A stretch of DNA of 23,796 nt from Candidatus Thorarchaeota archaeon MP8T_1. Lineage in GTDB: Archaea; Asgardarchaeota; Thorarchaeia; Thorarchaeales; Thorarchaeaceae. Position numbers and translations under genes: made by a program. Every line of letters starts with the position of its first letter. The first letter of the stretch is position 1. Location of the stretch: the NCBI GenBank assembly GCA_002825465.1, contig PJER01000038.1, positions 1 through 23,796 of the forward strand. The letters are read 5' to 3'. Shown piece after piece: positions 1 to 5,482 of the stretch. The notes beneath the pieces were generated by a model, which did no database searches, was not told the DNA's origin, and saw nothing but the letters and a program-made list of their open reading frames with translations.

Positions 1-276
1 ACTGTTTTCATCATTTGATTCTGACATCAATACGAAGATATAACCAAAAGGTTCTCTGGCTGGTCCATGAATCACTATTTTCTTGAAGGTGTATATTGTT
101 GTACCTTCCCGCATTGATCGCATGGCTGTATTAGCGTCAAACATACTTTTAGCAAACAATTGCAGGGATGCTAAAAAACCAGAAATAAGAGTCTGGTAGT
201 TTTCCGAAACATACTCGGTTAAGTATGAATAGACGAGTGTTCCCTCGTCACGAGAAACTATCAGACCCTTAATCAT
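1..276 (-). CDS. Longin/roadblock-like small protein (partial, C-terminus cut by window edge)
   Basis: This is an open reading frame from ATG 276 running off the left edge, with 92 residues visible. It begins MIKGLIVSRDEGTLVYSY, a beta strand, a turn and a second strand. A helix with the signature ISGFLASLQLFAKSMF follows, then two more strands (TTIYTFKKIVIHG and FGYIFVLMSES). This order and the GFL-A-LxxFA helix are typical of longin/roadblock-like proteins that are abundant in Asgard archaea, where related folds partner small Ras-like GTPases. The start lies four bases after the stop of the membrane-protein gene on the same strand, so the two are probably co-transcribed; GTGAAGTGAG just upstream may serve as ribosome binding site. 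No GTPase gene is visible here. The fold call is from pattern only; the missing C-terminus could hold another domain. Confidence 0.72.
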   Translation of the reverse strand, partial: MIKGLIVSRDEGTLVYSYLTEYVSENYQTLISGFLASLQLFAKSMFDANTAMRSMREGTTIYTFKKIVIHGPAREPFGYIFVLMSESNDENS

Positions 277-280
277 TTTC

Positions 281-1081
281 TCACTTCACAAGTTGTTTTC
301 GGTATAGTGAAATGAATAGCAAAGCACTAGTGAAACAAGCCACATATCCTAGCATTAGGAAAAAGTCTACAGGATGGTATGGCGAATAGTACAACTCTGC
401 ATTTTCTGCAAAGGCATAGAGAATGTCACCTATAGCTGTTGAGATGAATCCTAGAATCAGGACTGCCCATGGTTTAGCTACTTCTCCTGATCTATATTTC
501 AGGAGAATCACTAGAGCAGGGATAATTACAGCAATATCCTCAATGGGATAGAGGATAGTGATGAGTATCTCGAAATCAAGACCGCCTTCTAAGAGAGGTA
601 CTACATCAAATGCCAGAACAACTAGTGTGATTGCCACAGACAACAGTATCCAAAGACCCAGCATCTCTCTGCTGAATTTCACACGAATAGATCTTGCATT
701 CGTTAGAATTGCTACTATGAATCCAATGTAACCGATTATCCAAAATGCATCTGCTATTGATGGAAATGGGTCTATGCTATTTAAGAAGTAGACTAACCAG
801 AGAGTTTCTGCTCCAGTCCAAAGGGCAAATGCTATGGCTATAAGAGTCATAGATATTCCCACCTTTGTACTGAAGAAGTCAAAATGCTTTGCAACAAGAA
901 CAAATGATATTGTCACTGCACTTGCTATCCCAACAAACATCAATAGTTCAACAATTTCTGCTAATTCAATAGGTAGTGGCATAAGAGTGTACCAAATACC
1001 CATAATGATGGTCAGTACAACTCCAACAATCCACCACATCTTATCCTTGACAGGAGTAGTCTCTCCTGCTGTATCGCTCAT
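281..1081 (-). CDS. Multi-pass membrane protein with internally duplicated sensor-like fold
   Basis: A protein of about 266 residues with roughly eight hydrophobic helices and no soluble domain. Two similar signatures recur: GAETLWLVYFL followed by PSIADAFWIIGYIGF in the first half, and IGDILYAFAEN followed by HPVDFFLMLGYVACF in the second. This (P)xxAD/VDxFxxxGY pattern resembles the N-terminal membrane sensor modules of some archaeal and bacterial histidine kinases and diguanylate cyclases, here stand-alone. I choose Met at 1081 over the longer frame from 1102: GGGAG lies about nine bases upstream of 1081, and a TATA-like ATTAATTT at 1114-1120 would start transcription near 1091, leaving 1102 untranscribed. 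The longin-like gene follows after four bases, so it could be a signalling partner. Specific function is unknown. Confidence 0.7.
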   Translation of the reverse strand: MSDTAGETTPVKDKMWWIVGVVLTIIMGIWYTLMPLPIELAEIVELLMFVGIASAVTISFVLVAKHFDFFSTKVGISMTLIAIAFALWTGAETLWLVYFLNSIDPFPSIADAFWIIGYIGFIVAILTNARSIRVKFSREMLGLWILLSVAITLVVLAFDVVPLLEGGLDFEILITILYPIEDIAVIIPALVILLKYRSGEVAKPWAVLILGFISTAIGDILYAFAENAELYYSPYHPVDFFLMLGYVACFTSALLFISLYRKQLVK

Positions 1082-1107
1082 TGAGTTTTCTCCCAAATTC
1101 ATGTTGG

Positions 1108-1127
1108 ACCATCAAATTAATGATGGT
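1108..1127. promoter_or_regulatory. Perfect palindrome overlapping the promoter of the 281-1081 gene
   Basis: ACCATCA (1108-1114) and TGATGGT (1121-1127) are perfect inverted repeats around the spacer AATTAA. On the minus strand the centre reads as a TATA-like ATTAATTT, about 36 bases before the chosen start at 1081. A palindrome on the TATA box is the classical position for a dimeric archaeal repressor. The repeat is seen; the operator role is inferred. Confidence 0.45.
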
Positions 1128-1257
1128 ATGCTATTTGTCTGCATTCTCGCGGCTTTTAAGATAATCTTGAATAAGGTGTAGTATTTGATATTATCAGTTG
1201 TGCAATTTGTAATTCCTAGATAGTTACAAAATGAAATCACTCTTTTTCATATCAGAG

Positions 1258-2028
1258 TCACTCTTTTTGATAGTACGCCTCCCATGTCCTGGGATTACTA
1301 TACCCTAATTTCAATGCAAGTTTGACAGAAGCTTCATTCGCCGCGTCCCAGTGTGGTACTAGTCCCCTCTCCAATCCATATTCAAGAAGTGCAGCAGAAA
1401 CAACGGTTGCTAGACCCTTTCTTCTAAACTCCGGAGATTCTTCTGTATAGACCTGAATTTCAAACTCATCAATAAAGGGAAACGGTGTATATGCCACACT
1501 TACCAGTTTATCCCCGTGCATTATACAGAATCCTAGCCCATTCGAAATCAGGTTCTCGATACTTCCAAAATACAATCTGATTGGGATAGAGTAATTATTT
1601 TTGATTTGCAAAGCCGCATCAAGATCTAATTTCTTGAGTGTGTATTCCTCTCCAAGATGGTTCTTCAGATTTCGAAGATGATGAATATCTAGTGTAGAGT
1701 GATCTAGATGTGTTCGGATATCTATGACTAGTTTATCTTCCCATTCTTGTTTCAGGAGAGATTTCCAACTCATATTGTTGGCAATAAACAAGGTGTATGG
1801 TTGGATTGATGCTACCATCTCTTGAGCGCTATGTGTCCCTGCATCACCCGCTGCAAAGACCATTAGTGGAGTTGAGTATAATACAACAGTTGGTGAATCT
1901 ATATCATCAACAGATAATGAGCCTAGACGAATCTTTATGCAAGGATAGATGATGCTTCTCGCTAGAATGTGTGATGTGAACAAAGGTGCTACTTTATTCC
2001 AATCGGTGAAATTCAGTTCCTGAACCAT
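1258..2028 (-). CDS. GNAT-family N-acetyltransferase (GNAT_acetyltran/ZmaR-like)
   Basis: A protein of 256 residues with a less conserved N-terminal half and a C-terminal GNAT domain. The acetyl-CoA-binding motif A is SPEFRRKGLATVVSAALLEY, preceded by the strand FEIQVYTEE and followed by HWDAANEASVKLALKLGY, where the Asn and the ALKLGY helix match motif B. The length and the WDAANxxSxxLAxKLGY ending fit the GNAT_acetyltran group (zwittermicin-resistance ZmaR-like proteins), which acetylate small amines; the substrate here cannot be read. GAGGT lies about six bases before the ATG. A TATA-like GTAAATAC (minus strand, about 2069-2076) would give a short leader. It is divergent from the second GNAT gene at 2145, and the two are not close paralogues. 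Confidence 0.85.
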   Translation of the reverse strand: MVQELNFTDWNKVAPLFTSHILARSIIYPCIKIRLGSLSVDDIDSPTVVLYSTPLMVFAAGDAGTHSAQEMVASIQPYTLFIANNMSWKSLLKQEWEDKLVIDIRTHLDHSTLDIHHLRNLKNHLGEEYTLKKLDLDAALQIKNNYSIPIRLYFGSIENLISNGLGFCIMHGDKLVSVAYTPFPFIDEFEIQVYTEESPEFRRKGLATVVSAALLEYGLERGLVPHWDAANEASVKLALKLGYSNPRTWEAYYQKE

Positions 2029-2144
2029 CTAACCTCGCCAACTTCACTCAATTCCTTAGTTGCATGGTATTTACATACTTGGGTCAATGAAATTCATGCA
2101 GAAATCGACATGATGATATGACTAATGTAGGGTGAAATGGAGTA

Positions 2145-2609
2145 ATGAAAATTAGAAGGGCTTCTAAATCAGATTCGAAATGGATTTTGCACCACAGAAT
2201 CGAGATGTTCAGAGATATGGGTGAATCTGAAGATCAATTGCATGAGATTGCAAGTTTGGTTGAGGAATATCTCAAGAGCGACTGGATTAAGGACTATCAC
2301 TATTTTCTAGTCGAAGAGGAAGATAGAGTGATAGGTGGATGCGGACTCAGTCTCTTCAGGATTCCGCCAAAATCCCCTCAAATCTCAGGTTTCTATGCTT
2401 ACCTGTCCAACATGTATGTTGAACCAGAGTTTCGTCGAAAAGGTGTTGGAAGGGCGCTCATGAGACATGTTGTTGATTATTGCAAGTCTAAGCATATTGC
2501 ATTGCTCTTCCTTCATGCATCCGAGAAGGGATTGCTTTTGTATAATACACTTGGTTTTGAAAGCTCTCCGAAACTGATGCAGCTTCGAACATTTGATTTC
2601 GAAAAATAA
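2145..2609 (+). CDS. GNAT-family N-acetyltransferase
   Basis: A compact single-domain GNAT protein of 154 residues, the usual length. It opens with the beta strand MKIRRASKSD, has the central strand FLVEEEDRVIGGCGL, the strand LSNMYVEPEFRRKGVGRALM carrying the acetyl-CoA pyrophosphate loop (RRKGVG), and ends with the motif B helix LLLYNTLGFE. It transfers an acetyl group from acetyl-CoA to an amine of a small molecule or protein N-terminus; the acceptor is not predictable. It reads away from the other GNAT gene across a 116-base divergent region. GGTGA and GGAG both lie just upstream of the ATG. Confidence 0.88.
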   Translation: MKIRRASKSDSKWILHHRIEMFRDMGESEDQLHEIASLVEEYLKSDWIKDYHYFLVEEEDRVIGGCGLSLFRIPPKSPQISGFYAYLSNMYVEPEFRRKGVGRALMRHVVDYCKSKHIALLFLHASEKGLLLYNTLGFESSPKLMQLRTFDFEK

Positions 2610-2654
2610 TTCATTCTACCAACTCGAAAATGAAGAGATGAGATGTAATTTTGC

Positions 2655-2676
2655 TTTGATAGTTCAGTCTATCAAA
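2655..2676. promoter_or_regulatory. Perfect 8-bp inverted repeat upstream of the FKBP promoter
   Basis: TTTGATAG (2655-2662) and CTATCAAA (2669-2676) form a perfect inverted repeat with a six-base spacer. It lies 45 bases after the GNAT stop and ten bases upstream of the TATA-like box of the FKBP gene. No T-run follows, so an activator or repressor site is more likely than a terminator. That role is inferred. Confidence 0.45.
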
Positions 2677-2685
2677 TACGGAATG

Positions 2686-2695
2686 TATTATTATA
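2686..2695 (+). promoter_or_regulatory. TATA box of the FKBP gene
   Basis: TATTATTATA is centred 26 bases upstream of the ATG at 2717, the exact archaeal TATA-to-start distance, which implies a leaderless transcript beginning at or next to the ATG. Confidence 0.6.
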
Positions 2696-2716
2696 CGCTC
2701 ATTTTGAGAATGGTGT

Positions 2717-3046
2717 ATGCCCGAATTACAGATTGATGATATCATTGTTGGAACTGGAGACTCTCCAAGCATAGGTCAGACTGTTATCGTTCATTACACA
2801 GGTTGGCTGACCAATGGGAAAAAATTCGACAGTTCTGTAGATCGTGGTGAACCCTTTGAATTCCAAATTGGTGTGGGTCAGGTTATCCAAGGTTGGGATG
2901 ATGGTGTTCTCACAATGAAGATTGGTGGAAAGCGGAAACTCACCATTCCACCTGAACTAGCATACGGTAATAGTGATGTAGGAAATGGCCTGATTCCTCC
3001 AAATTCAACTCTCATTTTCGAAGTTGAATTACTTGATTTGAAATGA
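2717..3046 (+). CDS. FKBP-type peptidyl-prolyl cis-trans isomerase (FKBP12-like)
   Basis: A single FKBP domain of 109 residues that interconverts cis and trans prolyl bonds during protein folding, with no signal peptide, so cytosolic. All the usual pocket positions are recognisable: Tyr27 (VHYTGW), Phe37 and Asp38 (KKFDSS), Phe47/Phe49, Val56-Ile57 (GQVIQGWD) with Trp60, Tyr83 (ELAYG), Ile93 (IPPN) and Phe101 (LIFEVEL). It is the short FKBP12 form found in bacteria and eukaryotes. It lacks the insert-in-flap chaperone domain of SlyD-like FKBPs, the commonest form in archaea, so transfer or retention of an ancestral form is possible. It has its own promoter and appears monocistronic, ending before a hairpin with a T-run. 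Confidence 0.95.
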   Translation: MPELQIDDIIVGTGDSPSIGQTVIVHYTGWLTNGKKFDSSVDRGEPFEFQIGVGQVIQGWDDGVLTMKIGGKRKLTIPPELAYGNSDVGNGLIPPNSTLIFEVELLDLK

Positions 3047-3089
3047 AGAGAAAGTATTCCAGTTTCTTGATTTCAAGTGCCAGAATAAG

Positions 3090-3125
3090 CTCGTGGTTCA
3101 AAATCACGAGTAGCTGCCTTTTTTT
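3090..3125 (+). terminator. Hairpin plus T7 tract after the FKBP gene
   Basis: CTCGTG (3090-3095) pairs with CACGAG (3105-3110), and seven T residues follow at 3119-3125. It lies about 45 bases beyond the FKBP stop and ends the transcript before the next promoter. The T-run alone could act as the archaeal terminator. Confidence 0.55.
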
Positions 3126-3145
3126 AATTCAAAAACTAGTATGTA

Positions 3146-3160
3146 CTCGGAATTACCGAG
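3146..3160. repeat. Small inverted repeat upstream of the oxidoreductase gene
   Basis: CTCGG (3146-3150) and CCGAG (3156-3160) surround AATTA, about 20 bases before the TATA-like TTTTTAT at 3184-3190. It could be an operator; five base pairs is short enough for chance. Confidence 0.25.
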
Positions 3161-3208
3161 AAGAGGTTCCAAATCGAGGTCTATTTTTATCTAAACCCGG
3201 GTGAATAC

Positions 3209-4060
3209 ATGAAGTATGGTATCAATCTGCCTAACTTCGGTTGGTTTGGAGATGTTGATTTCCTGATTGAGATTGCTGGCGAAGCAGAAGATGCAGGGTG
3301 GGATGGATTCCACATTTGGGACCATGTTCTTGTCTTCAAGCAAGAGGACATGGTTCTACCTTTTGCTGACCCATGGATTGCATTAGCAGTAATTGCATGC
3401 AATACTACAAGAATCAGATTGGGCCCTCTTGTCACTCCACTACCAAGACGAAGACCATGGAAGGTTGCCCGAGAAGCATTGACATTAGACCATTTATCAA
3501 AGGGTCGCCTTACTCTTGGTGTAGGAATTGGAGCGCCCCCAGATGTTGAATTTGAATACTTTGGTGAAAAAAGTGATCCTCGAGTTCGTTCACAGATACT
3601 CGATGAGAGTCTTGATATAATCACGGGGCTTTGGACTGGAGAACCTTTCTCCTATAATGGTACTCATTTTCAATTGAAGGAGATGACCTTTCTTCCAAAA
3701 CCAAAGCAGTCTCCCCGCATACCCATTTGGGTTGGTGGTGGCATTCCACATAAAGCACCTTTTGTAAGAGCATCTCGATTTGAAGGTGTTGCGCCAGTCC
3801 ATTCACGTTGGCCTGAACCTGTCACTCCTGAAGACCTTGGTCATGTTCTAGATTTAGTAGAACAAAATCGAGGTAATCTCAAAAATTATGATGTCGTTAT
3901 CAGTGGAGAAACAACTTCTTTCGATGCTGAAAAGAATGCTCAGATTTTATCTCCATGGCGAGAAAAGGGAGTAACTTGGTGGTTAGAGGATATTCATGGA
4001 CTGCGTGCTGAAATTGATGTTCTGCGTGAAAGAATCAGAGCTGGACCACCAAAAATCTGA
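3209..4060 (+). CDS. LLM-class (luciferase-like) flavin-dependent oxidoreductase
   Basis: A 283-residue TIM-barrel protein of the bacterial luciferase superfamily. It shows the N-terminal strand MKYGINLPNFGWFGD, the helix EIAGEAEDAGWDGFHIWDHVLV, the strand TTRIRLGPLVTPLPRRRPWKVARE, the signature TLDHLSKGRLTLGVGIG and the late motif KPKQSPRIPIWVGG. Members use reduced FMN or, commonly in archaea, coenzyme F420 to oxidise or hydroxylate small molecules; which cofactor and substrate apply cannot be told here. It is slightly short for the family, with a reduced C-terminal region. A TATA-like TTTTTAT at 3184-3190 sits about 23 bases upstream and GGGTGA precedes the ATG. The next gene has its own promoter. 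Confidence 0.9.
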   Translation: MKYGINLPNFGWFGDVDFLIEIAGEAEDAGWDGFHIWDHVLVFKQEDMVLPFADPWIALAVIACNTTRIRLGPLVTPLPRRRPWKVAREALTLDHLSKGRLTLGVGIGAPPDVEFEYFGEKSDPRVRSQILDESLDIITGLWTGEPFSYNGTHFQLKEMTFLPKPKQSPRIPIWVGGGIPHKAPFVRASRFEGVAPVHSRWPEPVTPEDLGHVLDLVEQNRGNLKNYDVVISGETTSFDAEKNAQILSPWREKGVTWWLEDIHGLRAEIDVLRERIRAGPPKI

Positions 4061-4101
4061 TACTTTATACTTTGTAGACAGCAAATGCGTTAACCATCTC
4101 T

Positions 4102-4110
4102 TTTAATTTA
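4102..4110 (+). promoter_or_regulatory. TATA box that places the MBL-fold gene start at ATG 4135
   Basis: TTTAATTTA is centred about 29 bases before ATG 4135. An in-frame TTG at 4114 lies only a few bases from this box and would not be transcribed, so the ATG is the better start and the message is nearly leaderless. Confidence 0.5.
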
Positions 4111-4134
4111 CGTTTGCTTATTCAATTACGAAGT

Positions 4135-4926
4135 ATGCCAATCCAAAGTAATTCGAAAATTCTTGCGATAGTGGCGATTCTCTTGATAGGAGTGGCCGCT
4201 TCAGCGTATGTTGCTTTTCAACTCGTAAATCCTCCTACGACTCCAACCGGTCCACACATAGACATCACATTGTTATACAATGCAGGAGTAATGATTGAGA
4301 CCGAAGAAACTCGAATCTATATCGATCCGTATGAGTTGAATTCTACATTTGCTGATTATCCAGCTGATATTGTTCTAGTAACTCATCCTCATGGGGATCA
4401 CTATGATCCGACATCATTGAATATCATTGAAACCGACTCAACAGAATTCATCTTCCCTTCAAATATGACTGCAGAATGTGCAACCTATGGAGCTACTGGT
4501 GTAGTTCCTGGAGATACTGTGATGATTGGTGATATCAACATAACAGCTTTCTTTATGTACACATTACCTGTTGACATTTATCCTGCGAGTCATCCTGCTG
4601 AAGCAAATTGGACAAGCTTTCTCATCACCATTGATGGCTTTACAATATTCCATGCAGGGGATACGAAGAATCTCATCGAGTACTATGATATTGCTGGTGC
4701 TGTCGATTTAGCATTTCTACCATTAGGTCCTGGTTGTCAAACTATGGTTGATTATGAAGTAGTTGCTGCGATTGAAAGAATTCAACCCACATATTTCATT
4801 CCAATCCACTATGGATCTGGTATACTAGATACCTGGATGACCGCATATGGTGATAATATAGAAGACCAGACTGATTGTACCGCAATCCCACTCGATTACT
4901 GGACAATGCATACTTTCGAGCTGTAA
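4135..4926 (+). CDS. Membrane-anchored MBL-fold metallohydrolase (UlaG-like)
   Basis: A protein of 263 residues. Residues 9-31 form one hydrophobic segment followed by a Pro/Thr-rich linker, which I read as an uncleaved signal anchor leaving the catalytic domain outside the cell. The metallo-beta-lactamase fold has the metal site H84-P-H86-G-D88-H89, His153 (ASHPAE), Asp176 (FHAGDT) and His225 (IPIHYGSG). The lead-in strand YNAGVMIETEETRIYIDPY and the short final motif match the UlaG-like or 'L-ascorbate-6-P lactonase-like' branch, often annotated as predicted Zn-dependent hydrolases. The substrate is unknown. The mature domain is rich in Asn-X-Ser/Thr (NST, NMT, NIT, NWT), compatible with glycosylation at the cell surface. 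It is monocistronic, with a T-run and hairpin just after the stop. Confidence 0.87.
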   Translation: MPIQSNSKILAIVAILLIGVAASAYVAFQLVNPPTTPTGPHIDITLLYNAGVMIETEETRIYIDPYELNSTFADYPADIVLVTHPHGDHYDPTSLNIIETDSTEFIFPSNMTAECATYGATGVVPGDTVMIGDINITAFFMYTLPVDIYPASHPAEANWTSFLITIDGFTIFHAGDTKNLIEYYDIAGAVDLAFLPLGPGCQTMVDYEVVAAIERIQPTYFIPIHYGSGILDTWMTAYGDNIEDQTDCTAIPLDYWTMHTFEL

Positions 4927-4931
4927 CTCCA

Positions 4932-4969
4932 TTTTTTTCGAGCTGGTGAATTAGGGAACTCACCAGCTC
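4932..4969 (+). terminator. T7 tract followed by a perfect 10-bp hairpin
   Basis: Seven T residues (4932-4938) start seven bases after the MBL stop. Directly after them GAGCTGGTGA (4940-4949) pairs perfectly with TCACCAGCTC (4960-4969) across a ten-base loop. The order T-run then hairpin is the reverse of a bacterial terminator, but a T-run is sufficient for archaeal termination. The same order recurs at 17568-17596. Confidence 0.5.
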
Positions 4970-5027
4970 AGTTCTTTGTTTAAATGAATCATTTTTTCTT
5001 TACGTGTTTTGTTTTGGGTAGGATAAT

Positions 5028-5191
5028 AGGAGATGGCCGTATCTTTGACACGGCCTGAGAGATATGTTGATTTTCCGCACCAAAACATGGTAGAATTCTA
5101 CCTCCGGAATGAAGCTCTGTAAAGTTCAGTCTGTATTTCGGACTTTACCTCTCTGAGCTCCCTAAAATCCGGTTCTTTTCGTGTCTTTTTG
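5028..5191 (+). ncRNA. Candidate structured RNA with four successive hairpins
   Basis: No ORF fits this stretch, yet it is dense in complementary arms. Hairpin 1: GGCCGT (5035-5040) with ACGGCC (5050-5055). Hairpin 2: ATGTT (5064-5068) with AACAT (5084-5088). Hairpin 3: the 14-base palindrome GGTAG-AATT-CTACC (5089-5102). Hairpin 4 is compound: CCGGA (5104-5108) with TCCGG (5168-5172), AGCTC (5113-5117) with GAGCT (5155-5159), and GTAAAGT (5119-5125) with ACTTTAC (5142-5148), separated by internal loops. A T-rich tail (CTTTTCGTGTCTTTTT, ending about 5190) follows, and TTTAAATG near 4980-4987 could be its TATA box. The pairings are seen; transcription is inferred. It matches no tRNA, RNase P, SRP or riboswitch consensus I know. 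The strand could also be minus. Confidence 0.45.
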
Positions 5192-5326
5192 AATATCTTT
5201 GGGAACGCCATTATATTTGCACCATGTATTCATGCGTATTGTAATCATATCTATTCGCGTGTACTTTTCAGTGAAGAATTAAGCGAGTTAAGGTGAAAAA
5301 AAAGTAAAAATCAGAAACAGATGGTT

Positions 5327-5362
5327 TCGAAAACTGCATTTACTCCTATTCATTGTTTTCGA
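5327..5362. promoter_or_regulatory. Inverted repeat upstream of the phosphorelay promoter
   Basis: TCGAAAAC (5327-5334) and GTTTTCGA (5355-5362) are perfect inverted repeats with a 20-base spacer. They end about 22 bases upstream of the TATA box at 5385-5394. The spacing puts the two arm centres about 28 bases apart, nearly three helical turns, as expected for a dimeric or looping regulator. The operator role is inferred. Confidence 0.4.
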
Positions 5363-5384
5363 TTTTTCTTGACTTTACTAGAAA

Positions 5385-5394
5385 TTTAATATAA
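5385..5394 (+). promoter_or_regulatory. TATA box of the phosphorelay operon
   Basis: TTTAATATAA, preceded by the purine-rich TAGAAA (BRE-like), predicts a transcript start near 5416. The ATG at 5404 (wrong frame) and the TTG at 5408 would both lie outside the message, which supports a start further downstream for the large kinase. Nothing else gene-like is seen between 5192 and 5482. Confidence 0.5.
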
Positions 5395-5482
5395 GGAACA
5401 AGTATGATTGACACCGACAAAGTGGATAAACATATTGTGCTTTTTGCATATGATTATTCTAGTAGTGGTGAGTGTTACTCAG

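Noticed and set aside
834..1181. Plus-strand open frame of 115 codons
   Set aside because: Shadow of the minus-strand membrane protein; low-complexity antisense translation with no fold signal.
3187..3624. Minus-strand open frame of 145 codons
   Set aside because: Lies inside the oxidoreductase gene on the opposite strand and has no independent promoter or motif.
5050..5082. Possible TPP riboswitch (GGCCTGAGAGAT resembles the CUGAGA element)
   Set aside because: The second conserved half of the THI box (GAACCUGAU...GCGUAGGGA type) is absent, and no thiamine gene follows.
5007..5084. tRNA ending in CGCACCA
   Set aside because: No matching 5' acceptor arm, no TTCRA T-loop and no anticodon arm at the right spacing.
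5100..5160. Minus-strand GAGGTAAAGTCCG, similar to RNase P conserved region I
   Set aside because: There is an extra base, and the partner regions and the roughly 300-base scaffold are missing.
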